Assembly (NCBI GenBank): GCA_019113275.1
Contig: DXHS01000058.1
Span: forward strand, 1 to 45,448
Source: Candidatus Protoclostridium stercorigallinarum
GTDB taxonomy: Bacteria > Bacillota > Clostridia > Christensenellales > Pumilibacteraceae
Direction: 5' to 3'
Length of the DNA: 45,448 nt
Position 1 is the stretch's first letter. Every line of letters starts with the position of its first letter. The translations under genes and the position numbers were made by a program. Below are positions 7,759 to 15,497 of this stretch, piece by piece. The notes under the pieces were generated by a model that saw only the letters and a program-made list of their open reading frames with translations, was not told the DNA's origin and did not search any database.

Positions 7759-9030
7759 ATGAAAAAAGATACCGAATGCGTGCGAGCGGGTTACGAACCG
7801 GGTAACGGCGAGCCGCGTCAGATACCTATCGTGCAGTCGACCACTTTCCGCTATACGACGAGCGAAGAGATGGGCGCGCTGTTCGATCTCGAAAAAGCGG
7901 GTTATTTCTATACCCGTCTGCAAAATCCCACCAACGACAACGTTGCCGCCCGCATAACCGCTCTCGAAGGCGGCGTGGCGGGCATGCTGACGAGCTCGGG
8001 GCAGGCTGCGAACTTCTTTGCGGTGTTCAATATCTGCGAAGCGGGCGATCATTTCGTAGCGTCGTCCACGATATACGGCGGGACGTTCAACCTCTTCGGC
8101 GTGACGATGAAAAAGATGGGCGTCGAATGCACTTTTGTCGATCAGGATGCGAGCGAGGAGGAGATCTCCGCCGCGTTCAGACCTAACACCAAGTGCATGT
8201 TCGGCGAGACAGTCTCCAATCCCGGCGTAAAGGTGCTGGATATAGAGAAGTTCGCTAAGATCGCACATGCTCACGGCGTGCCGCTCATCGTGGACAATAC
8301 GTTCCCGACGCCCGTGAACTGCCGTCCGTTCGAGTGGGGCGCGGATATCGTGACCCATTCCACTACCAAGTATATGGACGGTCACGGAGTGGCTGTCGGC
8401 GGGGCGATAGTGGACAGCGGTAACTTCGACTTCGCCGCTTACGGCGATAAATTCCCGGGACTCAATACTCCCGACGAATCCTATCACGGCATAGTGTACA
8501 CGAGGAAGTTCGGCAAGGCGGGGTATATCACCAAAGCCACTTCGCAGCTCATGCGCGACCTCGGCTCCATACAGTCGCCGCAGAACGCGTTCTATCTCGG
8601 TCTCGGGCTGGAATCTCTCCACCTGCGTATGCCGCGCCATTGCGCGAACGCTCAGCGCATAGCGGAGTTTTTGGAGGCGCATCCCGCGGTGGAATGGGTA
8701 TCCTATCCGGGATTGAAGAGCAATAAGTACTACGAGCTCGGTAAAAAATACTGCCCGAACGGCACCTGCGGCGTGCTTTGCTTCGGACTCAAAGGCGGTC
8801 GCGCGGCTGCCGAGAAATTCATGGACGGCTTAAAACTCGTTCGTATATACACGCATGTCGCCGATTCGCAGTCGTGCATGCTCCATCCGGCGAGCCACAC
8901 TCATCGTCAGCTCACCGACGAGCAGCTCGCCGCCGCGGGTATCGATCCGTCGCTTATACGTTTCTCGTTAGGAATCGAGGACGCGGACGATATAATCGCC
9001 GATATAACTCAGGCGCTTGAAAGCAAATAA
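7759..9030 (+). CDS. metY: O-acetylhomoserine sulfhydrylase-type Cys/Met PLP enzyme
   Basis: A 423-residue member of the Cys/Met metabolism PLP family. Lys204 in HSTTKYMDGHG is the Schiff-base residue. Further signatures are YTRLQNPTND (51-60) and a late conserved segment with SQSCMLHPASHTHRQL. Length and motifs fit O-acetylhomoserine aminocarboxypropyltransferase (sulfide to homocysteine); methionine gamma-lyase is the main alternative. It has a good ribosome binding site (AAAGGAG, 8 nt before ATG) and ends the operon, followed by a strong terminator. Confidence 0.88.
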   Translation: MKKDTECVRAGYEPGNGEPRQIPIVQSTTFRYTTSEEMGALFDLEKAGYFYTRLQNPTNDNVAARITALEGGVAGMLTSSGQAANFFAVFNICEAGDHFVASSTIYGGTFNLFGVTMKKMGVECTFVDQDASEEEISAAFRPNTKCMFGETVSNPGVKVLDIEKFAKIAHAHGVPLIVDNTFPTPVNCRPFEWGADIVTHSTTKYMDGHGVAVGGAIVDSGNFDFAAYGDKFPGLNTPDESYHGIVYTRKFGKAGYITKATSQLMRDLGSIQSPQNAFYLGLGLESLHLRMPRHCANAQRIAEFLEAHPAVEWVSYPGLKSNKYYELGKKYCPNGTCGVLCFGLKGGRAAAEKFMDGLKLVRIYTHVADSQSCMLHPASHTHRQLTDEQLAAAGIDPSLIRFSLGIEDADDIIADITQALESK

Positions 9031-9032
9031 AT

Positions 9033-9097
9033 CGTAAAAATGACGATAAAGCAAAAAGAGTCAAGGCAAGCCTTGATTCTTTTTGCTTTATTTTACG
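9033..9097. terminator. Bidirectional terminator between metY and the XRE regulator
   Basis: A long hairpin with arms 9048-9066 and 9071-9089 (loop CAAG) has A-rich left and T-rich right flanks. The wider arms CGTAAAA and TTTTACG also pair. It can stop transcripts from both sides. Confidence 0.85.
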
Positions 9098-9148
9098 AAA
9101 AATCGTGTTGCAGTGTTCGGGCGAGCGTGATCGCGGCAGCGTGCGCCG

Positions 9149-9586
9149 TTATCTGTCCCTTCCCGTGAGGATATCCAAAGATACGTCGAGATAGTCGGCA
9201 AGCTCGAGTGCGGAAGTTATGTTGGGATCCGCGCCTTTGCTCCAATCGACAAAGTGCGAAGAGCGGATATGCGTTTCGCGATTTATCCTGTTCCTTGAGA
9301 TCCCTTTTTCTTTCATCAATTCGCGCAGGTGGGGATAAAAAGGCGGAGCGGGATGCGGAGAAAAGTCTATAAAAGTATCGCTCCTGCCTGTAAGAAATTC
9401 CAAAGAACAGCCGAAGCGGTTCGCTATCGCGACCGCGTTCCCGAGCCGCATATATTTGGCTCCTCGTTTCCAGCGTCTGACGGTAGACGCGTTTACCCCG
9501 AGCTCTTCGGCGAGAGCTTCTGCGCTTATATCGTTTTCCGATAGCAGTTCGCTCAATCTTTCCCCTATGTCGATCTTTCTTTCCAT
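9149..9586 (-). CDS. Tandem XRE-type helix-turn-helix regulator
   Basis: A 145-residue protein with two helix-turn-helix units: LAEELGVNASTVRRWKRG near 25-45, and a second more divergent one near 95-135 (INRETHIRSSHFVDWSKG, then a region of SALELADYLDVSLDILTG type). The architecture matches small phage-like or Clostridial XRE repressors. I chose the ATG at 9586 because GGAGG lies 7 nt before it; an upstream TTG at 9604 is rejected. The intergenic space toward the divergent gene holds a large inverted repeat over the promoters, so autoregulation and control of the neighbour are likely (inferred). Confidence 0.8.
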   Translation of the reverse strand: MERKIDIGERLSELLSENDISAEALAEELGVNASTVRRWKRGAKYMRLGNAVAIANRFGCSLEFLTGRSDTFIDFSPHPAPPFYPHLRELMKEKGISRNRINRETHIRSSHFVDWSKGADPNITSALELADYLDVSLDILTGRDR

Positions 9587-9609
9587 GATCGTCCTCCGTT
9601 TCAATTATA

Positions 9610-9651
9610 GTAGGAAAGTGCCCGAAATACTTGACTCGGGCATTTTCCTAC
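9610..9651. promoter_or_regulatory. Inverted-repeat operator between divergent promoters
   Basis: Arms of 16 nt (9610-9625 and 9636-9651, GTAGGAAAGTGCCCGA and its complement with one mismatch) are separated by 10 nt. The minus-strand -10 TATAAT is at 9604-9609. The plus-strand promoter is TTGACT (9631-9636), 18 nt, TATAAT (9655-9660). A dimeric XRE repressor would block both. Confidence 0.65.
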
Positions 9652-9679
9652 GTGTATAATATATGCGGGAGCATAAATC

Positions 9680-9973
9680 ATGAGTATTAAGATCGACAGT
9701 CGGGAAAGGGAGACGGAAAGTGCGACATGCGACCGTGTGTGCGCATGTTGCACGGAGTTTACGCGCTATTATATAAAAGTGCGTTCCGATTATTTTCATA
9801 CCGAAAACGGTTATTGTTCCCGAATGGGCGATAACGTGCGTTCGGGAGACGGTTGCGATAAGTGGCGGCTGAACGACAGAAAATATTACGAAAGAGACGG
9901 TCGCTCGACAGCCGAATTATTGTCCGATATCATAAACGAACTTAAAACGCTGTACGTATCCTTGTTCGAATAA
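9680..9973 (+). CDS. Small cysteine-rich hypothetical protein
   Basis: A 97-residue protein I cannot assign. Cysteines at 17, 21, 23, 24, 46 and 59 occur in CDRVCACC, GYC and GDGC contexts, a spacing that could bind zinc. The C-terminal third (ELLSDIINELKTLYVSL) looks helical. It has a clear promoter (9631-9660) and a weak GGGAG site. It faces the tandem XRE gene across a palindromic operator, so it is probably controlled by that regulator. Related short Cys-rich proteins are, from memory, common in gut Clostridia. Confidence 0.6.
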   Translation: MSIKIDSRERETESATCDRVCACCTEFTRYYIKVRSDYFHTENGYCSRMGDNVRSGDGCDKWRLNDRKYYERDGRSTAELLSDIINELKTLYVSLFE

Positions 9974-10007
9974 CAACGGCGAGTGAAGCGCATTGTGACG
10001 CGGACGT

Positions 10008-10268
10008 TCATGCGAGCAGCTTGAACATGGAGCCGAGTATGTCCGGCGGGGCGAACGAGGCGATGGCTTTAAGCCCGAGAACGGGCGGGCGGGAGTGCGA
10101 TGCGGAGCGGTTTTTGAAGAGGGACAGCAGTCCGCTTGCTTCGGGCGGGAGCGCGCCCGCGAGCACGTCCTCGGGGGAGCCGCCGGACGCGAGCGCGGTA
10201 AACAGTTTGGTCTTGTCTTTCATATCCGTCTTGCCGAGAAGAAGTGGCAGTATCGCGTTTATATCCAT
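10008..10268 (-). CDS. Small hypothetical protein
   Basis: An 86-residue protein with no recognised domain. It starts MDINAILPLLLGK and contains two Gly/Ala/Pro-rich stretches. The gene is supported by an excellent ribosome binding site (AGGAGG, 7 nt before the ATG at 10268) and by its divergent arrangement with the next small gene over a palindrome. No signal peptide or clear membrane segment is seen. Confidence 0.6.
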   Translation of the reverse strand: MDINAILPLLLGKTDMKDKTKLFTALASGGSPEDVLAGALPPEASGLLSLFKNRSASHSRPPVLGLKAIASFAPPDILGSMFKLLA

Positions 10269-10292
10269 TTGTTGTCCTCCTGGTCAATAACA

Positions 10293-10310
10293 TATATGCC
10301 GGCATATAAT
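10293..10310. promoter_or_regulatory. 16-bp perfect palindrome overlapping a -10 box
   Basis: TATATGCC/GGCATATA (10293-10308) is perfectly symmetric and overlaps the plus-strand -10 TATAAT (10305-10310) of the gene at 10318. It sits midway between two divergent small genes and could be an operator. Confidence 0.45.
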
Positions 10311-10317
10311 ATAATGT

Positions 10318-10569
10318 ATGCGTAAAAAACTTAAAAACTACATGTGCGCCGATGATGAGAAAAAGCGCGCGGCGGAGCTTATGGAAAAGTACGGCAGTAT
10401 GAGCGAGGACGCACTGTACGCCAAACTTATGAGCGAGGTCGCTTCGGCGAAATCGAGCGGGAATTTTTCCGCCGCGCGGCTCGCCGAGGACATAGACCGT
10501 ATGCGCCCGTACCTGACGCACGAACAGGTGGAAAAACTAAACCATCTCCTGCGTATCATCGGCAGCTGA
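10318..10569 (+). CDS. Small helical hypothetical protein
   Basis: An 83-residue, charged, mostly helical protein with no recognised domain. The C-terminal LTHEQVEKLNHLLRIIG is a likely amphipathic helix. No ribosome binding site precedes the ATG, and the -10 TATAAT ends only 7 nt upstream, so the mRNA is probably leaderless. A terminator-like hairpin follows the stop. Confidence 0.6.
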   Translation: MRKKLKNYMCADDEKKRAAELMEKYGSMSEDALYAKLMSEVASAKSSGNFSAARLAEDIDRMRPYLTHEQVEKLNHLLRIIGS

Positions 10570-10625
10570 ACGGGGAAGTGAGTTCGGGGAAAATTTTTTT
10601 GCCGAAAGAAAAGTTTTCCCCGTTC
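10568..10625 (+). terminator. Terminator after the small gene
   Basis: GAACGGGGAA (10568-10577) pairs perfectly with TTCCCCGTTC (10616-10625). An alternative inner stem CGGGGAAAA/TTTTCCCCG (10585-10593/10614-10622) competes with it. ATTTTTAT follows. Confidence 0.55.
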
Positions 10626-10714
10626 ATTTTTATCTTTCAAAAAAAATCACACCGCGCCAAGCGAAAGAAACGCGGCTTGTTCTGCCGTTGTCGCGATCGG
10701 ATCTTGCTTCGGGA

Positions 10715-10893
10715 TAGAATTATATCGTTTTAAGTCTTTCGCAGGAGAGCGAGAGGGGACGATAATACGGAGCACCGTATCATATCGCTTTAACTTTCTC
10801 GTAAAGGCGGGGGCGTATGGGGCGGGAAACGGAGTATTTTTCGTAAAGTTAGAATTATATTGTTTTAAGTTTCTCGAGGGAGAGCGCGAGAGG
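10715..10893. repeat. Three degenerate direct repeats, about 65-70 nt apart
   Basis: Copies begin near 10715, 10779 and 10850. The first and third share TAGAATTATATYGTTTTAAG, then CTTTCG or TTCTCG, then a GAGAGCG-rich tail. The middle copy is more diverged and is preceded by the hairpin ATACGGagcaCCGTAT. The gene-free stretch 10570-10940 holds nothing else I recognise. Too few and too uneven for a CRISPR array. Confidence 0.5.
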
Positions 10894-10924
10894 GTACCTC
10901 TTTGTCAAAGAGGTGCCCTCTCGC
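10886..10924. terminator. Large hairpin at the 3' side of the desulfurase gene
   Basis: Two arms of about 18 nt, GCGAGAGGGTACCTCTTT and its complement with one G-T type mismatch, enclose a very short loop. It lacks a T-run on the minus strand, so it may be a processing or stabilising structure rather than a true terminator. Confidence 0.45.
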
Positions 10925-10940
10925 AAAGCTCTCTACAAGT

Positions 10941-12065
10941 TTACCGGGCGACTTCGGAAAGGGCTTGCAGGAAGAAATTGATCTCGTCGGCATTATTGTC
11001 CACGCCGACGGCTATGCGCACCATGCCGTCTTTGAGTGTCCCGTAATGCTTGTGCGCGAGCGGAGCGCAATGCAGCCCCGAGCGCACGCAGATGTCATAC
11101 TCGTCCGCGAGGATATTGCCCGCTTCCGCGCTTGTCATGCCGCGCACCGTGAACGCGATCACGGGACCGCCGTACTCCTTGCGCGTGTACAAGCGCACTC
11201 CGCCTATCTTGGACATCTCCCCGAGCGTGTAATAGAAGAGCCCGTTCAGCTTCTTACGGTTCTCCTCTCCGTGCTCGAGCGTGTACTTCATCGCCGCATT
11301 CAGACCCGCGATCGCGGGGGTGGGGAGAGTGCCGCTTTCGAGCGCTTCGGGCAGCTCGCTCGGCTGAGGCTTGGCGCTTTCCGTGCCCGTCCCTCCGTAG
11401 CGGAACGGCCGCACGCGCACATCTCCGCGGATGAGCAGCATGCCCACGCCCTGCGGCGCATGCAACCCCTTATGCGGAGCCACCGCAAGCAGATCGATCT
11501 TATCCTTCGCCATGTCTATATCGCGGTATCCCGCGCTCTGCGCCGCGTCGACAAGCAAAAGCAGCTTGTATTTCTCGGTCAGGAACCCGTACTCGGAGAT
11601 CGGCTGTACCGCCCCCGTGACATTGCTCACATGGCTCGCTATCACCATGTAAGTATTGGGTCTTATCGCGCTCGCGACCTGCTCGGCAGATACGTATCCT
11701 CCCATGAGCGGGGAGAGCGCTGTGAAATCCGTTATCCCGAGCTCCCTGAGCCGCATGAGCGGTCTGAGTACGCTGTTGTGTTCGAGCACCGTCGTAATTA
11801 TATGCCCGCCGCGCCGCGCGCACCCGAATATCGCGGTGTCGAGCGCGTCCGTGCAATTGAGCGTAAACACTACTCTGTCAGGCGTAGTACCGAACATTTT
11901 AGCGGCGATCTCCCGAGTTTCTTCCACGAGCATGCCCGCTTTTACGGCGAGCGAGTGCGAAGAACGCGTAGGGTTCGCGGAAAGATATTTCAGCGCGTTG
12001 CCTACGGCGTTTATCACGGGAGTGGGTTTGAAATAAGTAGTCGCGGCATTATCCAGATATATCAA
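10941..12065 (-). CDS. Cysteine desulfurase-family aminotransferase (class V)
   Basis: A fold-type I class V enzyme of about 374 residues. With the TTG start at 12065 it begins MIYLDNAATT, the typical N-terminus; GGAGG lies 7 nt before this TTG. ATG codons at 12071 and 12089 are in frame but poorly spaced. The PLP lysine is in the motif APHKGLHAPQG (about residue 199) and the active-site cysteine in VRSGLHCAP (about 333), so it is SufS-like and should mobilise sulfur or selenium from cysteine or selenocysteine. It faces a DUF3343 gene. From memory it resembles the family annotated as a cysteine desulfurase of TIGR01977 type. No scaffold gene (iscU/sufU) is nearby, so a role in Se/S transfer rather than bulk Fe-S assembly is plausible. 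Confidence 0.85.
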   Translation of the reverse strand: MIYLDNAATTYFKPTPVINAVGNALKYLSANPTRSSHSLAVKAGMLVEETREIAAKMFGTTPDRVVFTLNCTDALDTAIFGCARRGGHIITTVLEHNSVLRPLMRLRELGITDFTALSPLMGGYVSAEQVASAIRPNTYMVIASHVSNVTGAVQPISEYGFLTEKYKLLLLVDAAQSAGYRDIDMAKDKIDLLAVAPHKGLHAPQGVGMLLIRGDVRVRPFRYGGTGTESAKPQPSELPEALESGTLPTPAIAGLNAAMKYTLEHGEENRKKLNGLFYYTLGEMSKIGGVRLYTRKEYGGPVIAFTVRGMTSAEAGNILADEYDICVRSGLHCAPLAHKHYGTLKDGMVRIAVGVDNNADEINFFLQALSEVAR

Positions 12066-12183
12066 GGGCATTCCTCCGCGCGGCCGCATATAATGTAACA
12101 GCCGCCGTATTAGTTTATGGACGCCGGGAGAGAAAGAGAACCGTACATGATATTTCGATATTACTTATGATGACGGAGGAACG

Positions 12184-12423
12184 ATGGATATACTGCTCGT
12201 ATTCGGTGCGAGATCGCAGACGCTCAGGTGCGCCAATATGCTGCGCGCCTCTTCTTATGCCGCTTCCGTTACCGACGCGCCTTTACGCATGAGCGGGAGC
12301 TGTACGCTCGCGGTACGAACGGACAGAGCGGGGCTCATGTTTTTTACGAACGTTGCGACGGGCTTTTCCGCTTTTCGCGGCGCGTACGCGGTAAGAGAAG
12401 GAAAGTGGTCCCGAATATTTTGA
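12184..12423 (+). CDS. DUF3343 putative Se/S carrier-like protein
   Basis: A 79-residue protein with the DUF3343 pattern: an N-terminal beta strand MDILLVFGARSQTLRCANML, a loop, and the conserved SGSCTLAVR segment with Cys40. DUF3343 proteins are proposed Se/S carriers and often lie beside selenium genes or cysteine desulfurases. It has a strong ribosome binding site (GGAGG, 5 nt before ATG). The desulfurase gene lies divergently 118 nt away and may supply the sulfur or selenium. The Cys15 and Cys40 pair could carry a persulfide or selenosulfide (inferred). Confidence 0.7.
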   Translation: MDILLVFGARSQTLRCANMLRASSYAASVTDAPLRMSGSCTLAVRTDRAGLMFFTNVATGFSAFRGAYAVREGKWSRIF

Positions 12424-12430
12424 ATAACGC

Positions 12431-12459
12431 TTTACAAAATACGGTCCGTATGGTATAAT
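12431..12459 (+). promoter_or_regulatory. Promoter of nth and the downstream obgE group
   Basis: TTTACA (12431-12436), 17 nt, TATAAT (12454-12459). The spacer contains the small inverted repeat ATACGGtCCGTAT. The start codon of nth follows 11 nt after the -10. Confidence 0.75.
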
Positions 12460-12470
12460 CATTAATAACG

Positions 12471-13112
12471 ATGGAAAGCGTCGAAAACAAGTCCGCGCGG
12501 GCGGACAGAATACTCGGTTTGCTCGAACAGGCGCACCCCGACGCGCATTGCGAACTTGATTACGGCACGGATTTCCAGCTGCTCGTCGCGGTCATACTCT
12601 CGGCACAGTGCACGGATAAGCGCGTCAATATCGTCACCGAAAAACTCTTTGCCGAGTACGGCAAACCCGAGGACTTCGCAGTTATGCCGCAGGAAAAGTT
12701 GGAAACGCTCATCCGCTCGTGCGGGTTTTTCCGCGCCAAAGCGCGCAGCATAATCTCGGCGTCGACGGATATCGTCGAGCGTTTCGGCGGCAAAGTCCCT
12801 CGCACGATGGACGAGCTTCTTTCTCTCCGCGGAGTGGGGAGAAAGACCGCCAACGTCATGCTTTCGGTGGCGTTCGGAGAGTCCGCTATCGCGGTGGACA
12901 CGCACGTTTTCCGCCTGTCGCACCGCCTCGGGCTTTCGGACAAGCCTACGCCCGAAGGGGTGGAAAACGATCTTACGAAAGAAATAAATCTCGAAATGCG
13001 GTCAAAAGCGCATCATTTGCTTATATTTCACGGGAGGTATGTCTGTCATAGCAGGAATCCGGAGTGCGATAAATGCAATGTGACGGAGTTTTGTAACTAT
13101 ATCAAAGGATAA
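12471..13112 (+). CDS. nth: Endonuclease III
   Basis: A 213-residue DNA glycosylase/AP lyase for oxidised pyrimidines. The helix-hairpin-helix motif LRGVGRKTANVM carries the catalytic Lys125, and the catalytic Asp143 is in VDTHV. The C-terminus has the [4Fe-4S] ligands Cys192, Cys199, Cys202 and Cys208 in the C-x6-C-x2-C-x5-C pattern. Full-length for the family. No ribosome binding site is present, and the -10 box ends 11 nt before the ATG, so initiation may be near-leaderless. It precedes obgE by 2 nt. Confidence 0.96.
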   Translation: MESVENKSARADRILGLLEQAHPDAHCELDYGTDFQLLVAVILSAQCTDKRVNIVTEKLFAEYGKPEDFAVMPQEKLETLIRSCGFFRAKARSIISASTDIVERFGGKVPRTMDELLSLRGVGRKTANVMLSVAFGESAIAVDTHVFRLSHRLGLSDKPTPEGVENDLTKEINLEMRSKAHHLLIFHGRYVCHSRNPECDKCNVTEFCNYIKG

Positions 13113-13114
13113 CT

Positions 13115-14374
13115 ATGTTTGCGGATACTGCAAAAATTTTCATAAAAGCGGGCAACGGCGGAAACGGCTGCACGTCCTTTTATACGGAGAAGTACGTCAA
13201 TAACGGCGGACCCGACGGCGGCAACGGCGGCGAAGGCGGAAGGGTGATCTTCCGCGCTTCGGGCAGCAAGAACAATCTTGCGGAATTCAGGTTCGCGAGG
13301 CATTATCGCGCCGAGAACGGCGAGAACGGAAAATCGCGTTATTCGGCGGGTAAAAAGGGCAAGGATCTTATCATCGACGTGCCCGTCGGCACCGTCGTGC
13401 GCGACGAAGAGACGGGCGGTATCATCGCCGATATGTTCGAAGAGGGAGCCGAAGTCGTTGCCGCGGAAGGCGGCAAGGGAGGAAAGGGAAACGCGTTTTT
13501 CCGCAATTCCCGCCGCCAGGCTCCGCACTTTTCGCAGGCGGGCGAACGCACCGAAGAGCATTCGGTGACTCTCGAACTCAAAACGATAGCGGATGTCGGA
13601 CTTATAGGTTATCCCAACGTGGGCAAATCCACCATACTTTCCGTTATCAGCTCCGCGCGCCCCAAGATAGCGAATTACCATTTCACAACGCTGTCTCCCA
13701 ATCTCGGCATGGTGAGCGTATACGACGATTCGTTTTCGGTCGCGGATATCCCCGGGCTCATCGACGGCGCAGCCGAAGGCGCGGGATTGGGTCATGATTT
13801 CCTGCGCCATATCGAGCGCACGCGGCTGCTCGTGCACGTCATCGACGGCAGCGGCAGCGAAGGCAGGGACCCGGTAGACGACTATAAAGCCATTTGCCGC
13901 GAGCTTGCGGGCTACGACGAAAAACTGCTCGACAAGCCGCAGGTGATCGTGATAAACAAAGCGGACATCATCACGGACGGCAGCGTCGTGGAGAGGATAG
14001 AAAAAGCGTCGGGCAAGCGCCCCGTGCTCATGAGCGCGATCGTCCACAGCGGCGTGGAAGAGCTGGTAAAGACCATGTATGCCGAGCTTGCCAAGCTGCC
14101 GCCCCTCGAGCCGCTCGAATACGAGCCGTTCGTGTATGCGCGGCCGGACAAGACGGGGTTCGACGTCGTGAAAACCGGGGATGGCGAGTACGAAGTATTC
14201 GGCGGTCTGGTGGACGAGCTTGCCCGCAACGTCGTGCTCGACAGTTACGACAGCATGCAATATTTCCAGCGCCGCATACGCGAAACGGGCATAGATAAGG
14301 CGCTCAGGAAAGCGGGCGTAAAGACGGGCGACACCGTTCGTATGCTCGATGTGGAGTTCGAATACGTTGAGTGA
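13115..14374 (+). CDS. obgE: GTPase Obg (CgtA)
   Basis: A 419-residue essential GTPase that acts on the large ribosomal subunit. The order is the glycine-rich Obg fold (1-157, many GGNGG turns), the G domain with G1 GYPNVGKST (165-173), G3 DIPG (211-214) and NKAD near 283, and a C-terminal OCT domain (about 340-419). In many Firmicutes obg follows rplU-rpmA and precedes yhbY, nadD and rsfS. Here rplU-rpmA are absent upstream, where nth stands instead, but nadD-yqeK and rsfS follow as expected. The ribosome binding site is AAAGGA. Confidence 0.96.
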   Translation: MFADTAKIFIKAGNGGNGCTSFYTEKYVNNGGPDGGNGGEGGRVIFRASGSKNNLAEFRFARHYRAENGENGKSRYSAGKKGKDLIIDVPVGTVVRDEETGGIIADMFEEGAEVVAAEGGKGGKGNAFFRNSRRQAPHFSQAGERTEEHSVTLELKTIADVGLIGYPNVGKSTILSVISSARPKIANYHFTTLSPNLGMVSVYDDSFSVADIPGLIDGAAEGAGLGHDFLRHIERTRLLVHVIDGSGSEGRDPVDDYKAICRELAGYDEKLLDKPQVIVINKADIITDGSVVERIEKASGKRPVLMSAIVHSGVEELVKTMYAELAKLPPLEPLEYEPFVYARPDKTGFDVVKTGDGEYEVFGGLVDELARNVVLDSYDSMQYFQRRIRETGIDKALRKAGVKTGDTVRMLDVEFEYVE

Positions 14375-15497
14375 GTCGTTCGTGATATACGGCGGGACTT
14401 TCGATCCGCCGACGAAAGCGCATGCCGCGCTCGTGCGCGGGCTGTCCGAGCGTTTTTCGCATGTGATCGTCGTTCCCTGCAAGGTATCGCCGTTCAAGAG
14501 CGTTACCGGGGCGACGGCGGAGCAGCGTCTTGACATGCTGCGCATGATAACGGCGGGCACGGAAAACGTGCATATAGATACCTTCGAGCTTGACAGAGAA
14601 GGCACGGATTACACATACATCACACTGGAGCATTTTGCGGAAGAGCACGCTGGAAGTAAGTTTTATCTGTGCATGGGAAGCGAGATGCTCATAGAGCTCG
14701 AGCGCTGGAAGCATACGGATATCATTTCGCGGCTGGCGACGCTGTATGTCGTGCCCCGTCCGCACTTCCCGATAACGAGGGACGGAGAGCGCAAGATGCG
14801 TGATCTCGGCATGAAGTATGTCATAGCCGATTTCGAGGGCGAGTACGGTTCTTCGTCCGAAGTGCGCATATCCGTCGCGATGGGAAAACCGGAAATGTTC
14901 CTTACCGAGGACGTCGCGCGTTACGTTACCGAGAGCGGGCTTTACCGCGATTACTGCTATGTGAACGGGCTTTACGAGCGTTTCGGCATGAAGAAGTCGC
15001 GCATAGATCATTCGTTTTCCACAGCGCTCTGCGGCGTATGCCTTGCCAAGCGCGCCTGCGTGGATACGCATAAAGCGACGACCGCGCTGCTTCTCCACGA
15101 CATAGGCAAGTACGTCACGAAAGAACAGGCGGAAGAGATGAGCGTGAAGTTCGACGGCAGGATAGACGGCATGCCTCTGCCCATACGCCATGCCGAGATA
15201 GGAGCGGAGATACTTCGCCAGCTCCTCGGCATAACCGACGAAGACATCGTCGAGGCGGTGCGATGGCACACGACGGGCAAGCCGGACATGACGCCTTTGG
15301 AAAAGGTGGTATATCTCGCTGATTATATCGAGCCGCTGCGTTCTTTTCCGACGGTGGAGGTCTTGCGCAAAGCGACGGAAAAGAGCATAGACGACGGGCT
15401 GCGCGCCGCTCTCGCCAATTCGGTGGAACACGTCGGCGCGGACGAACTGTATCCCGCGACCGCGGAAGCATACGAGTATTACAAGGAGCATAAATGA
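14367..15497 (+). CDS. nadD: NadD-YqeK fusion: nicotinate-nucleotide adenylyltransferase plus HD hydrolase
   Basis: The N-terminal half (about 1-195) is nicotinic acid mononucleotide adenylyltransferase, with GGTFDPPTKAH and SSSEVRISVAMG. The C-terminal half (about 200-376) is a YqeK-type HD domain (HSFSTALCGVCLAKR, LLLHDIGKY, HAEIGAEIL, RWHTTGKPDMTPLEKVVYLADYIEP), a family with symmetric Ap4A hydrolase activity. In many Firmicutes the two are separate adjacent genes; here there is no stop between them. I favour the TTG at 14367 (GGAG 10 nt upstream, overlapping the obgE stop); an ATG at 14349 is the alternative. The C-terminal ATGA overlaps rsfS. Confidence 0.92.
   Translation: MSESFVIYGGTFDPPTKAHAALVRGLSERFSHVIVVPCKVSPFKSVTGATAEQRLDMLRMITAGTENVHIDTFELDREGTDYTYITLEHFAEEHAGSKFYLCMGSEMLIELERWKHTDIISRLATLYVVPRPHFPITRDGERKMRDLGMKYVIADFEGEYGSSSEVRISVAMGKPEMFLTEDVARYVTESGLYRDYCYVNGLYERFGMKKSRIDHSFSTALCGVCLAKRACVDTHKATTALLLHDIGKYVTKEQAEEMSVKFDGRIDGMPLPIRHAEIGAEILRQLLGITDEDIVEAVRWHTTGKPDMTPLEKVVYLADYIEPLRSFPTVEVLRKATEKSIDDGLRAALANSVEHVGADELYPATAEAYEYYKEHK

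Noticed and set aside
10715-10893. CRISPR array
   Set aside because: Only three diverged copies, uneven lengths, and no cas genes in the window.
13097-14605. Minus-strand open frame across obgE and nadD
   Set aside because: Shadow of two well-supported genes; no ribosome binding site.
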